Shown: positions 9,604 to 21,913 of the stretch, in pieces
Position numbering within the stretch: position 1 is the stretch's first letter
Layout: each line of letters starts with the position of its first letter
Origin: Globisporangium splendens
Taxonomy: Eukaryota > Oomycota > Peronosporomycetes > Pythiales > Pythiaceae
NCBI GenBank assembly: GCA_006386115.1
Contig: VFIW01000037.1
Span: 1-64,000, forward strand
Direction of reading: 5' to 3'
Length of the DNA: 64,000 bases
Notes under the pieces: model-generated
Databases searched by the model: none
What the model was told of the DNA's origin: nothing
Seen by the model: only the letters and a program-made list of their open reading frames with translations
Position numbers and translations under genes: made by a program

Positions 9604-10511
9604 GAGGGAGCTCGTGGGTGCAGCGCCGCGGATCAGTGCTTCGAGTGTGGAAAATGAGAGAATGCTCTGCAAGACGCTAGGATCTGTTTGTGGCGACAGA
9701 CAGGCAGGCAGACTTGAGTGCTTCAGCTGTTGCGGTTTGCTCTCGCTATCTCTTGCCCCATCTCAACTCGGATGATTAGCGACGCTCTCTATTTACCTTG
9801 CTATACTGAATGTACCAAACACCTCTTAAAGAGTAGAAACGATCCGGAGCACCTATGATCTGCAATCTCATTAGGTATTTTATGTATAATAGCCATTATG
9901 TAGGGTCTTGCAAGATGGCTCAGGTCTCGTCGGATTGGACAGTGAGTTGTCACGTTGTAGCAACATTTGGATCTGTGATTGGATGATACGTGCAGGGGTA
10001 GGCTTTATGCAACTTCTTCAGGGAGTCTCCCTCGATGAAACCGAGCCACTGACGCGTTGAAGCACAGGAAGGTTTTTACACGAAGACACTGTGAACTGAT
10101 CAAGAAATTCTGGCCAAGGATACGGCTCTGCAGATGGAAAAAAAGACCACCTGAACCATTTGAAACAAATTTACGTTAATCACGTCACATGCAAAGGGCT
10201 TGCACACAAGTCACTTCAGCAGCAATGCAAGCTATCCCTTTTCGACACCTCAATCAATGCAAGAACTCTCATAATTCATACTGCAAGTTATGAGCGGACA
10301 AGACGCTATAATTTGGTTTTGGAGATGCATTAATTTCATCCAATCCGACGCCGTACAGAGAATAATGACTGGATTGGTCGAAAACCTAATTAATGTGTGG
10401 GCCACACTATACCAGACCGAGGCGACTCCATTGGACCAACGCGACTTGGAGCCCTAACACGCAAAGAGCAATTCGAGTCGCATCGCCACTCAAAGCAATT
10501 TCGTCCAAGTC
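9604..10511. other. Divergent intergenic region
   Basis: Lies between the minus-strand gene starting at 9603 and NOP9 starting at 10512, so it should hold both promoters. It is AT-rich, with no frame, RNA gene or repeat that can be supported. Confidence 0.4.
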
Positions 10512-12641
10512 ATGGACGGACACCACCAGCACGAGCACCAGCATGCTCGCAATGAGCAGCCCTCCCATCAGCGCCCAGAGTACGTTGCCTATGCTACTCA
10601 ACGTTACCTTGTGTGAAATTTACTCACCATGATTTTTTGTGCTGCTGCATCCTTCGCCAGCCGTCTACGCCCGCGTCGACTAGAGCCGGACACGCTCTCC
10701 TATTTAAAAGAAGTCACAGAGATGATGGCGCAGCCAGCGGAAGACACGACAGAAGAAGAGACCGAGTTGCTTATGTGGAACGTTCTGGAAGAATTGGCGC
10801 CGCGAGCAGCAAGTGCGTCGTCGGATCGGCATGCGGGTGAACTCATTGAAGTGTTCATGCCGAAGATGAGTGACGGTCAATTGCGATACTTCTTCAGTAA
10901 AATGCACGGATACTTCAGTCATTTGTGGACGAATCGATACTCTTCCCACGTGTTGCAGAACCTTCTCTCGAGGTCGAGCAGCATCGTGGAAAAAGAGCAG
11001 CAGGGGGCGACCGATAACCCGAATGATGACGACGATCGCTTGAAAGAGACGCCGCCCATGAGCCACCTGATCATTACAATGGTGAAAGAAGTTGAGAACG
11101 AGTGGTTGACCCTGATGAACGACGTAAGTGCAAGTCATGTCATGCGCTCCGTGCTTGCAGCCCTTGCTGGTAAACCTCTCGTCGCTGAAAAGAGAGGGAA
11201 GAAAGCCAAGCATCGCGTTGTCACTTTCGGCGAAGCTCCCAGTTCGAAAGACGGTTCTGTCATCAAGTACGAAGTTCCTTCTGCTTTTGACGATCTGTTC
11301 AACGAGATTTTGATGTCCTTCATGTCTTCGCATGAGACTGTCAATCTCATGTTTGATCGTAACTCGGGACCCTTGATCGCGAGCGCGTTGAAGCTTGCCC
11401 CGGTGAAGAGCAAGAAAATGCTCGTGGAGCGCGTTTTGCGTTGGGACGACGAAGAAGCGAGTATCAAGGCTTTCAACGACTTTGCTGGCGATGCAGTTAC
11501 GAGTCATTTCATCGAAGCTTTGTTCACCAGTATTGATGACAAGTTTTTTACCAAGATATTCAGACGCTGCGTCAAGGGTAAAATAGTCGAATTTGCCCAG
11601 CACAACATTGCAAACTACGTCGTTCAGAACGCAATCGAACGCGTGTCTTCTCTGGAGCTGGCGAATGAAGTTTTGCAGGAGTTGCAGCACTCTCTGTGGA
11701 CTTTGCTGTCGATGGGTCGCCCCGGTGTCGTGTGGCGTCTTGTTGAAATGTGTGTCAAGTTCAAGTTGCAGCAAAAAGAGATCTTCGGCTTGCTAGTTGA
11801 AGCCGTGAAGAAACAGGAGAGCAAAAAGCCTGAGGCTGTGCGGAAGGATTTTGTCCCTGCCCTTTTGAACTTGCAGCTCTCTACCAGTGGTACCGCAAAG
11901 ATCAACCTCAACGTCATGGGTGCCAAAATCATTGCCGAGCTGATGAAGTTCGAATATGCTGATTGGGTCGCTCCCCTTTATAAAGGTGTCCTCGGTCTCA
12001 ATATCGCTCAGCTGGTTGCATTGGCGAAGGATTCTACTGGTAGCCGCTTCTTGATTGAACCGATTTGGGAATCAGATACGGACGAAACCAAGTGGGTCCG
12101 AGATGCACTGTACGAACGGTTTGTTGGAAATTTCGGTTCACTCGCTATGGATCGACTCGGTGCCTTTTCGGTCATGAAGTGCTTTGAGAAGCTCGAGCTT
12201 CCACAGAAAGTGGTGGTGGCGGAAGAGCTTCTTCAAGTCGAGAGCAAGCTGGCAGGCAGTCACTTTTCGCAGTTGGTGATGAACACATGCAATCTGTTCG
12301 AATTCCGGAACAATCGCGAAAAGTGGGAGGCGTTGTACGAAAAGAAGACCAAGATCGCGGAACTTTTCAAGGATGTGGTTGACGATGAGAATGACGCGTC
12401 TGGTACGAAGAAGAAATCGAAGAAGAAATCAAGAAAGAGCGCAGATGATAGTGAAAAAGACGAGAAGAAGAGCAAGAAGAAGCGAAAGCACATTTCAGCG
12501 GACGACGACGAACGCTCGGAACAGCGCAAAGAATTGGCTGAGAAAAGTGCAGATGTGGCAAGTATCATGGACGCTTTGCGGGGAGGGACCGCTTCAACCA
12601 AGAAAGCCAAGAAAAGCAGCAAGAAGCACAAGAACGAATAG
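10512..12641 (+). CDS. NOP9: NOP9-like Pumilio-repeat nucleolar protein
   Basis: Two exons are inferred: 10512-10579 (starting MDGHHQHEHQH) and 10661-12641. The 81-bp intron 10580-10660 has gtacgt and ccag ends, and its phase restores the frame as PEDRLRPRRLEPDTLSYL. The product is about 682 residues. Helical repeats of Pumilio type run through residues about 75-590, with motifs such as NRYSSHVLQNLL, HNIANYVVQNAI and DSTGSRFLIEPI. The N-terminal layout (SYLKEVTEMM, then ELLMWNVLEEL) fits NOP9, which binds pre-rRNA and acts in 18S rRNA maturation in the nucleolus. The C-terminal 80 residues are Lys/Ser-rich (KKKSKKKSRKS, KKAKKSSKKHK), typical of nucleolar proteins. A single-exon reading starting at the ATG at 10629 is possible but adds an unrelated head. 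Confidence 0.85.
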
Positions 12642-12879
12642 GTGAGTGGGGTGTATGCCAACACTCAGAAATTCCAGGATAGAACAGCAATAGAGAGTGT
12701 GTGTTGTGTTTTTCATGACAATTCCGAGTGTCTCGATCACTGTTGTTTTGTGTGTTCTTCTTGCCTTTCCAAAAGTGGCTATTTGGTGTAACCACTTCAC
12801 GTTTGGTGTGATCCTAATTTGGGCTTCGTACGTAAACGGATGTATTCGTACCTAAACGAAGGATCTGGGTCGTCGAGGA

Positions 12880-12890
12880 TTTGGCGCCAA
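12880..12890. promoter_or_regulatory. E2F/DP-like palindrome TTGGCGCCAA
   Basis: TTTGGCGCCAA lies about 140 bp before the ISWI start codon. It matches the E2F consensus TTTSSCGC, and its core TTGGCGCCAA is self-complementary. The same ten-base core occurs in front of the dUTPase gene. Function is inferred from the consensus only. Confidence 0.5.
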
Positions 12891-13027
12891 TTCGGCTGGG
12901 AGCGGTTGGAGGGCTTCGCTTCGGTCAGTCAAATAGAAGCGGGAGAAAGAGAGGGAGCGCCGCGTGCAGGGGACCGACGACCAGTACACGCCAGTGTCTC
13001 GTCCAGACAACATCAGTTACCGACACG

Positions 13028-16000
13028 ATGAAGCGCATTGAGGACGACGACAAGAGTAGCAGCAGCGGCGCCAGCAGCAACAGCAGCAGTCCAAGCAGCA
13101 GCCCTAGCAGCCCCGCCGAGAGCGGGGGAGCTGCGTCCCCTTCTGCCGCAGAATCGAAAAATGCGGCCGATGAAGGAGAAAATGGCGACGTATCGATGGA
13201 CGAAGACATGGACGGTGATGACGCAGAAAACGAAAATGATGAGGATGAAGAGGGGGATGATGCCGACGCCTCCGAGTCGAAACCAGAGGAGGCAGCTTTG
13301 ACGAAAGAAGAACGCGTCGCGCTTCTGAAGGAGGAAGAGGCGGTGTTTCAGCATCAGAGAGACCTGCAGTCCAAGTCGCTGGAGGCGGTCAAGCAGAACT
13401 TAGCGGCGGATACCGATTGGGCCAAGAAATCTACTGCAGAGAAGAAAATGGCTTTTCTCATGGCGCAGGTGCGTGTATGCGTGTGGATTGCTCACTATTG
13501 TCAAAGTGTCCCATGAATGTTAACTTATTGTCTTATGCGTATCAGTCCGATGTATTTACGTCGTTCTTAATGGGTGGTTCTAGCGCGCTTGGCAAGGAGA
13601 TGGCAAAGTCCAAGACTGCCGCCAAGGACAAGTCCAACTCGCGCAGAAACAAGAGCAGCAGCAAAAGCGAACTCGAGGACGCGGAGGCCGTCGCAGAAAT
13701 GGACGAGTCTCGGTTCACGCGTATCACACAGCAGCCAAATTGTATCAAGTTTGGCACGATGAAGCCATACCAATTAGAAGGTCTCAACTGGATGATCCGT
13801 CTCCACGACTCGGGTGTGAATGGGATCCTTGCCGATGAAATGGGTCTTGGGAAGACCCTTCAGTCGATTTCTCTATTAGCGTACCTTCGTGAAGCTCGTG
13901 GTATCGAAGGTCCTCATATCATCATCGTTCCAAAATCGACGGTAGGCAATTGGATGCGTGAACTTAAGCGATGGTGTCCGTCAATCCGCGCGTTTAAGTT
14001 CATGGGTGACAAGGAAGAACGTGCTCGCCAGCGAGAAACGGTCGCCAAGCAAGATTTTGATGCCGTTGTGCTTTCGTACGAAGTCGCTATCATTGAGAAG
14101 GCAGTTCTTCAGAAAATCAAGTGGAAGTACTTGCTTATTGATGAAGCTCATCGTGTGAAGAACGAGCACTCGAAGCTCTCGACGGTTGTTCGAGAGTTTA
14201 AAGTAGAGCATCGCTTGCTGATCACCGGTACTCCGTTGCAGAACAATCTCCACGAGCTATGGGCGCTTCTCAACTTCCTGTTGCCAGACGTTTTCACAGC
14301 CTCGGAAGATTTTGATTCGTGGTTTAACGTGGATGAAGAAAAAGGGCAAGAGAATGTGATCAAGAAGCTGCATACCGTGCTTCGACCATTTCTTTTGCGT
14401 CGCCTCAAGGCTGATGTCGAGCACTCGCTGCCGCCAAAAATCGAAACCAAGCTGTACGTTGGTCTCTCCGAAATGCAGCGCGAGTGGTACATGCGCGTTC
14501 TTCACAGAGATGCCACTCATTTGAATGCCATCGGCGGTAGTGATCGAGTTCGTCTTTTGAACATTTTGATGCAACTGCGCAAAGTGTGTAATCATCCGTA
14601 CCTGTTCGAAGGCGCCGAACCGGGTCCTCCGTATGTAGAAGGCCCCCACTTGTGGGAAAACTGTGGGAAGCTGACGCTATTGCACCGCTTGTTGCCAAAG
14701 CTGAAGGCTCAGCAATCGCGGGTGCTGATTTTTTGCCAGATGACGTCGATGATGGACATTCTGGAAGATTACATGCGCTACCACTCGCACGATTACTGCC
14801 GTCTGGATGGTTCAACGAAGGGAGAAGATCGTGATTTCATGATGGAAGAGTTCAACGAGCCTACAAGTACGAAGTTCTGCTTCTTGCTGAGTACCCGAGC
14901 TGGTGGGCTTGGTATCAACTTAGCGACCGCCGACATTGTCATTCTCTTTGACTCAGATTGGAACCCGCAAGTGGATCTGCAGGCAATGGATCGTGCGCAT
15001 CGTATCGGTCAGAAGAAGACTGTCCGCGTGTTCCGATTCATCACGGATGGTACTGTCGAGGAAAAAATCGTGGAACGTGCTGAGCGCAAGTTGTACTTGG
15101 ATGCTGCTATCATTCAGCAAGGTCGTCTTGCTCAACAGAACCGCAAACTATCGAAAGACGAATTGATGACGATGGTGCGCTTTGGTGCCGATGAGATTTT
15201 CAATGCGAAGGGGTCGATGATTACTGATGACGACATTGACGCTATTCTCGCGAAGGGTGAAGAGCGAACTGAAGCCATGAAAGCGAAGGTGGCTGCCGAT
15301 ATGCAGCACAACCTGGCCAATTTTTCACTTTCAGGCGAGAATGCGAACGGTGTGTCGAGTCTGTACGAATTTGAAGGAGAAGTGTTTTCAAAAGATGCGA
15401 GTAGCAGTGGAGCTATCCTCCCATCGACTTTTATTGCGCTTCCGCAGCGAGAGCGCAAAGCCAATTACAATGAAGACGAGTACTACCGCAAGCAAGTGGG
15501 AATCGTAAAGGCGAAGAAGGTGAAGAAAGATGATGCGCCAAAGATTCCAGTCGTACACGATTATCAGTTTTTTAACCAAGAAACGATGGTCGCGCTTTTG
15601 ACAAAGAAGAATCAGATTGAGATTCGCCGTAAAGAATTGATGCGACAGATTAAAGAAGCGAAAAGCGAAGAGCAGCGTTTGAAGCCGAAGCCGAAGAAGA
15701 AAGCTGGAGAAGCAGGCGGAAATGAAGAGGCTGCATCGGCATCCAATTCTGCTGGCGAGGAAGAAGTCGATGAAAATCTGAAATCAGTGCAACTTGAGAA
15801 AGAACTGGAGGAGACTGAGATGGATCCAAAAGACGCAAACGAGCTGGAACGATTGGAAACCGAAGGATTTGTGGATTGGACGCGGCGAGACTTGAAGCAG
15901 TTTATCACGAGCTGTGAGCGTTATGGGCGTGCTGACAAAAAACGAGTGTGTGGAGAAGTCGCTCAGTTAGTTTCGAAGGACGTGGCACAGGTGGAACGCT

Positions 16001-16596
16001 ACTTTGATACTTTTTGGAAGCGATACACGGAGCTGAAGGACTACGCCAAGTACATAGAGAAAATCGAGCGGGGTGAGAAGCGCTTAGAGCGCAATGAAGT
16101 CGTGAAGCAGGCGCTGGCGCGCAAGTGCAGTCGCTACAGCAACCCACTTCGCGACATGAAGCTTCATTACCCAAGCGGGTACAAGAGTAAAGGGTACATT
16201 CAGGACGAAGACGTGTTTTTGGTCGTGATGATGAACAAATACGGTCCGCTTGAACACTGGAGCGAGATTCGCGACGAGATCCGTAAGGCGTGGCAATTCC
16301 GATTCGATTGGTTTTTCAAATCCCGCACGATCGGAGAGCTCCAGAAGCGAGGTGAAATGCTGACGCGCATGATCGAGAAGGAAAACGAAGAGCTCAAAAG
16401 CAAGAATTCAAAGGACGAAGAGGACTTGGCGAAGAAGGCGAAGAAGCCTAGTTCATCGTCTTCGTCCAAGTCCAGAAGCAAGAGCAAGTCAAAGAGCAGC
16501 AGCAAGTCCAGCACGACGACGTCGTCCAAGAGCAAGAAGCGGGGTAGTTCGTCTGTCTCGTCCTCCTCTGCTGCCAAAAAGCACCGTTCCAAGTAG
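13028..16596 (+). CDS. ISWI: ISWI-type chromatin remodelling ATPase
   Basis: Two exons, 13028-13468 and 13546-16596, with a 77-bp intron (gtgcgt...tatcag, phase 0), give about 1,163 residues. The N-terminus is Ser-rich then acidic (DEDMDGDDAENEND). A SNF2-family ATPase follows from residue about 215: YQLEGLNWM, Walker A DEMGLGKT at about 247, DEAH at about 345, GTPLQNNLHELWALLNF, and the C-terminal helicase lobe with STRAGGLGINL and DRAHRIGQ. The C-terminal third carries the HAND-SANT-SLIDE region (DYQFFNQE, then DWTRRDLKQFI, then YKSKGYIQDEDVFLVVMM) specific to ISWI, which spaces nucleosomes. The tail is Lys/Ser-rich. This is somewhat longer than animal ISWI because of the head and tail. An E2F-like palindrome precedes it. 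Confidence 0.95.
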
Positions 16597-16672
16597 GACT
16601 TCTCTGTGCATGTTATGTGTAGCTCGAGTGCTAACTCTCTCTTACAAATACAACTCTTCATCTTTCTTTCTT

Positions 16673-16684
16673 GCTCATTTTCCA
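16673..16684 (+). promoter_or_regulatory. Oomycete initiator-like element
   Basis: GCTCATTTTCCA agrees with the first twelve positions of the oomycete transcription initiator consensus GCTCATTYYNCAWTTT. It ends at the A of the first in-frame ATG of the following gene, so that ATG would have an extremely short leader, or the start is the later ATG at 16846. Confidence 0.45.
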
Positions 16685-19600
16685 TGCAGTACGAATTCTG
16701 TAGTGGCGCTGAAGAGGGCGACGTGAGTTGCTATTTCTGGTGTTGTCTTGCTAGTCCATCAACAAGGACCGCCCTCGTTCATCCTGTTGGCATCAAGCTC
16801 CGAAGACTCGGACTCGTTCCAAGAGAGCCATTTGAACGCCAGAGGATGGAGCGCAGGTCGCTCGCGAGTACCGTCGAGGACGATCTGGACGATGAGGAGG
16901 AGGAAGACGAAGACAACGAGGATGCCCCAACTCTGGAGCAGCAGCCCCATCGCCAACAACAGCTTCAACAGCTTCACCAGCCACAAGCCATACAACAGAA
17001 TCCTCCCCAGGTCCTGTCTTCGTCCGCTTCTGTGGCAGCGCAGAAGTATCAACGCCGACGATCGTCTTTTATCACCGCAAGATACGATGATCCACCTGAG
17101 GAGCAGAGCGCCATGGAAGTAGGTGACGACAAGTCTTTGCGACCTCGGTTTCTCAAAGAGCGCTCGGCCACACACGCTGATCTCTCGGTTGGGGCAGTGT
17201 CTGAACCACTGACGGTGCCGCAGTCCAAGGCAGGTGCGTTCCTGCTCAGTGCCATGGCAAAAGCCAAAGGGTACAACTTCAACGACATACGGAGAGTGCC
17301 CTTCTATCCGCTGCGTGGCGCTAACACCAACACACTCAGCTACGCAAATCGCAAAAAGGAGCAAGGCGTGCCATTGCGCATGACTTCTCCCAGTCGGCGC
17401 CTTGGAATTATGTCCGGAGGACCATCGCGCTCGCTCCTCGGAGAGCAAGTGGGTGTGAACAAAGCAGCCGATGAGCCGCAAGAGCAACGCTCAATAGAAA
17501 CTCTCATTCACGATATGGGCTCCCAAAGGCAGCAAATCCACAAGCAAATGGAGGTTCTTCATGAGATTCAGCTGCGGCTCACCGAAGTGGAGTACGACCA
17601 CCTTGCCCAAGCGCAGCTCTGTAAAGAGCTGGTGGAAAAGAACTTCCTCGGAGAAGTGGTATCAACTGTGCGCGAATCCCGGTTCCACATTGGCCTTCAG
17701 GTGCGCTTTTCAGTTATAGCGCTTCGAAATATGCTTTTTGTTTTTTTTCTGTTGCTCGAAAAAGCTGTGAGTGCTCACGCTTGTTTGTACGTGCGTGCCA
17801 AGCAGATGTATGCGATCAGCATTCTATCCGTCATTGCGGAACATTCCAGCCTGCACGCCTACATGATGAGTGAGGTATTTTTATGTGCAACAACGCATTT
17901 CTGTGTTAACTTTCTCGTGATACCTTCACCAACTTGCACGTTGTTTTTTTTTCTTCCTGTGTAATCCGACTATCAAAGATCAACCTCGAAACCATCCTCC
18001 AGAAAACAATGTCAGTTCATTCCGCGCAGGAACGGCTTGTGGTACTAGCATCAGCATTGCTGCATGCAATTGCGGAGTCGAAAACTACAGCAAATATGCG
18101 TGCGTACAAAGAAGGCGAAGCAGAGAAGGCGAAGCGGCGCAAGACGACATTTGTGGAGGCTGTGGCAGCAGGACTTGTGCTGAAGCACAAGCATCACCCA
18201 CTTTCGGGAGCACCTGCTGTAGTGCCTCCTCACTCTGCCCACCGCTTTCGTCAACTGAAAGCTGCCACGGAGTTTGATGGTGGGAGAACTGAGAGACAGG
18301 ATACGGCGCAAAGTACAGAAAGGGGAGACGACGAAGGTGGTTTATGCGGTCTTGCAGAGGGGAGTCGATTTCCCAGTCGATCTGGAAGCCGATTGAGACG
18401 AGCCTTGGCCGCCAAGGCGGACCCTCCTGTGCTTAGTGCAAATTTCAACCTTCACTTTGTCAAGGTAAACGACGCAGATTCAGGGATGATTACAACTTCT
18501 GCCGACACAGCGCCACCAACGAATAAAAGTGGCCGACTGGATCTCAATTATCCGCTTTCTCATCTGCGACCAATGTCTTCGCTCGCAAGAAGCACATCGA
18601 GCTGCCTGCAGCTTGGTTCCGGTGCACTTGCTGTTGCGGCGTGCGCCAGTGCTCCTCTCTCTGTGGAGCCATCTCCATTGTCCGAGCGAATGGCAAACCG
18701 AGGTATCTCCAGCGCAGGTGGGACACGAAGACGTGTAGGTTTTAAGAAGAGACCACCAGTACGAATACCAACCCAAGTTGTCGCGATCGAATCGTTTGAT
18801 GAACCTGAGAAGCAGTCGTCGTCAGAACCTGTTGAAAATAATGCAGCCAAGCCAGCCTCAACCGTTGTAAGCAATCCAACCAATGATAGTGATGATTCGT
18901 TCGCGAACAGATCTGCTGGAAATTGCGACGATTCTGATGACGCGTACGAAGATGACTTTGTGTCTCTAGACGACAGCGAGCCGGGGACAGGCCAAATGAA
19001 TGATGAGCTCAAGCTTGAGTCCGATACGGAGCTGATCGATTTGCTGCATGACATTCCGCTCCAAGATTCCAATGATGCCGACATCAAGAGCAAGCTCCAT
19101 GGAATAGCGGCACAAAATGGACCCCTTCCAGAGCACGAAACAGCACGCGTCAGAGAAATTGAGACTAGTGCAGCAACATGCATCCAACGCCATGTGCAAG
19201 GTCACGCAGCTCGTCGATGGCGGAAAAGTCGAGAAACGTGTTGCTCCAATGTCGAATTCATTCCTGAACCAAACCCTTCCACCTGTAAACCAGAGAGGAG
19301 GAGCACAAAAACGCACCAAACAAAGTCTCAAGGAGGGGTTCATCGTATAGACCGTTTGTTTGGCAAGGAACCCGGGTGGATCTATGCTGCAGGGGGGTAT
19401 GGTGGCAGCGTGCACAGCAAAATGAGCAAGTCGATCCCGCGCAGTGCAACCAACTCTGACGCCAGGCATGCAACTTTAGCGGCGACTTCGCAAAACGGGA
19501 TATCAAACATTGCTCGAAGCAAGAAGCCCCGATCCGCGCCAGCGACGTCTTTGCGGACAATCGAACACGCCAAAAGCCCTTTATCTCTTAAGCACGGCGC

Positions 19601-20302
19601 GTCTTCAGAACGGAATCAAGATGTTGACGAGGTTACGTGTGACCCGATCAGGCGTATTCAAGCGTTGTACTCTCAAGGGTTGCTGTATCAAAAAGAAAAC
19701 AAACTCGAGCTCGCGATAGACTCCTACGAGGCAGCGATTCGCATTCCAGCATCAGGGCGAGAATTCGCGTCTTTGCACATCAACTTGGGTTCGGCGCAAA
19801 TGGCACAGCTCAGGTTCGGCGATGCGCTAGATTCGTTTCAAAACGCTGAGCGGATTCACCCCACGAACGTCAAGGCAGTCTACAATAGCGCGCTGGCGTC
19901 AATGCACTTGGGGATGCAGCCAAAGCCGAAGAACAAGTACGAGTTTCGTTTATGGCGACAATTGTGTGCTGCCTTGTTTCGTTTGTTTACCATGACACCA
20001 ACTTGACGGTTTTGGCTCGATATATTTGCGTACAGTTCCGAAAGGCGCTGGCACTTGAACCAGCTCATCACAAGGCATTGGAAGCACTGAGAGACATCTT
20101 GGGTGCCATCCAGCAATCGAAGACGAAGGGCGTCAAGCAAAAAATAAAGAAATCGTTCATTATTCATACAATAGCTATCAACAATAGATGCGTCGATGCG
20201 ATGCGATGGGGAAGGGGCTTCAGTGCACGTGGCGGTCCAGCAAATGCAAAGAACAGAAAGCGTGGAGGCTGGAATCTAGCGTGGATTCATTACGATCAAT
20301 AA
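16684..20302 (+). CDS. Coiled-coil / IQ motif / TPR protein, function unknown
   Basis: Inferred exons are 16684-17700, 17806-17874, 17979-19936 and 20036-20302. The first two introns (gtgcgc...gcag; gtattt...aaag) join in phase; the last (gtacga...acag) leaves the frame off by one. A coiled coil lies near the end of exon 1 (IHDMGSQRQQIHKQMEVLHEIQ). Exon 3 holds acidic and Ser-rich regions, an IQ motif (AATCIQRHVQGHAARRWRK) that may bind calmodulin, and tetratricopeptide repeats (LYSQGLLYQKENKLELAIDSYEAAI; INLGSAQMAQLRFGDALDSFQNAERIHP). Exon 4 continues a TPR (FRKALALEPAHHKALEAL). The first intron is 105 bp without stops and could be retained. A start at 16846 (MERRSLAST) is an alternative. 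IQ plus TPR proteins are common in cilia and cytoskeleton, but no specific family was recognised. Confidence 0.7.
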
Positions 20303-20500
20303 CACACAAGCATATACTAGCTCGCATCATAAACATAGAAAACGCCACACACGAGCAAAACAAGTCGAGCTGGATCCACGATTCCTTTTCCGCCGAAGGA
20401 CTATAAACTTGGCGCTTCATCGTCTACCGTTGCGTGACCAGGCAATGCTTCTCTCGCTCAAATCCTGCAGAACGAAGCAAATGCTGATACTCAAGGCGCC

Positions 20501-21913
20501 CTACACCATATCCACCGACCGCCTGGCTTTTCGTGGACTCAGTTGCAAATCCACATGGTCGTCTTCGACAAAGTCGTCTTCTTGGAGCTTCTGAGGAGTC
20601 ATGACACGGAAGACAAATGATTGAGCGACAATATCATGCTGTCGAGGACTGCTCAAACTGATTGGCATGGCAACGGAATACTTGACACGGTTGCCGAACT
20701 TCTGGTGCTTTGAAATCAGGTAGATTCCAACCAGCACAAAACCGATAGCCGAAGGGAACATCATCCATTGTGCCGACGTGAAGCTGTGGGCATGTTGGAA
20801 AAACACCACACCACTAATGTTGCTCATGCTGATCCAGAACGCTTGGAAAACTGGGTACGCCGACATCGTGTCCCCCGTCATCGTCGCCATGTTTAAGGTA
20901 TGGGTTTGAGTCAGCAAAGTGGCAACCATCCCGCCCACGAGTACGTATGTACCAAAGTACGTAAACTGGTTGTCACCACTGATAGTCGACGAAATCATTT
21001 CAGCCACACACTTGGCAAGCAGCACTGACTGCGCACCGATCGTTCCAGAAATTGCAGCCCAATACAAAGGCAATTTAGGGTCGATAATCAGCGTGTGTTT
21101 CTCGATCTCGCCTTCGTACTTGCGTTCCGAGAAGCTTCGGAGCTTTGAAAGCGCATGCTCGATGTCGTCATTGTCATCCTCTTCACCTGGGATGCGTCCC
21201 ATCGGCGACAGGTGAAGAGTATCACCCCAAATTGGCGACGGGAACGGAGACATCATGGCTGATCGGGACACATGCTCCTCTTCCTGCACATCAACTTCTG
21301 GCTTCGCTTGCGCTTCCGAATCCTGCTTGTTCTTCGCCGCGATGGCAGCCAACTCGATCTTCTTCATCTGCAAGTCCTCCACTTTTCCTTCGTCTTTGTC
21401 GTTTGCGGCAACACGCAGAGCAGGGGCCTTGGAGCGACGCACGCGCAAGTACAGTGTCATGACGAACGCGGTCGTAATAAAGCAATAGAGAAGAAATGGC
21501 GCAGCCTCCATGAGCTTGTAAATCTGGTCCATCTTGTAGTGGCCTTCCTCTTCTTCACTCGCCGCAGTCAAGATGACGACACCGACAGTCACAAGCGCCA
21601 CTCCCGTAATATCCGTAATGTAGAGACTCTGCTTGAGCCAAAAGCGCGACATGAGGCAGTTACCGAGAATCGTCGAGCCACCACCTAAAGACGCGACGAG
21701 CGTCTGCGGCGCAAAGCCGAGTGCAAGGAAATCGCCGAGCGACGCCGCGACGACGCAGATCATGCCGACCCACCAGATCGGGCGGAGGTGGTACGGACGT
21801 GGCTTCGCGCGCAGCTCCTCCTTGTCATGCGAGTACTTCTGCAGGTTCACCCCAAAGATGGACGCAAGCGCCGCCAGCACGGCGATCGTGCCGCCGATGA
21901 AGTCGCTCTTCAT
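20501..21913 (-). CDS. NIPA-family magnesium transporter
   Basis: A 470-residue single-exon protein from the ATG at 21913; the upstream open stretch lacks an ATG and looks like a pyrimidine-rich leader. It has about nine hydrophobic helices: the first is IGGTIAVLAALASIFGVNLQ, followed by PIWWVGMICVVAASLGDFLALGFAPQTLVASLGGGSTILGN, the hallmark of the NIPA/DUF803 family of magnesium transporters related to drug/metabolite transporters. A long cytoplasmic loop after the fourth or fifth helix (residues about 160-270) is acidic and variable. The later helices (FTYFGTYVLVGGMVATLLTQ; AQWMMFPSAIGFVLVGIYLI) complete the fold. The substrate is assigned by family. It is convergent with the IQ-TPR gene, 198 bp away. 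Confidence 0.85.
   Translation of the reverse strand: MKSDFIGGTIAVLAALASIFGVNLQKYSHDKEELRAKPRPYHLRPIWWVGMICVVAASLGDFLALGFAPQTLVASLGGGSTILGNCLMSRFWLKQSLYITDITGVALVTVGVVILTAASEEEEGHYKMDQIYKLMEAAPFLLYCFITTAFVMTLYLRVRRSKAPALRVAANDKDEGKVEDLQMKKIELAAIAAKNKQDSEAQAKPEVDVQEEEHVSRSAMMSPFPSPIWGDTLHLSPMGRIPGEEDDNDDIEHALSKLRSFSERKYEGEIEKHTLIIDPKLPLYWAAISGTIGAQSVLLAKCVAEMISSTISGDNQFTYFGTYVLVGGMVATLLTQTHTLNMATMTGDTMSAYPVFQAFWISMSNISGVVFFQHAHSFTSAQWMMFPSAIGFVLVGIYLISKHQKFGNRVKYSVAMPISLSSPRQHDIVAQSFVFRVMTPQKLQEDDFVEDDHVDLQLSPRKARRSVDMV

Noticed and set aside
10704..11774. 356-codon minus-strand frame across NOP9
   Set aside because: Antisense shadow of the Pumilio-repeat gene; it has no recognisable domain and no supporting splice or start signals.
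16720..16754. Short intron gtgagt...ctag at the start of the IQ-TPR gene
   Set aside because: At about 34 bp it is shorter than the other introns here, and removing it leads to an early stop.
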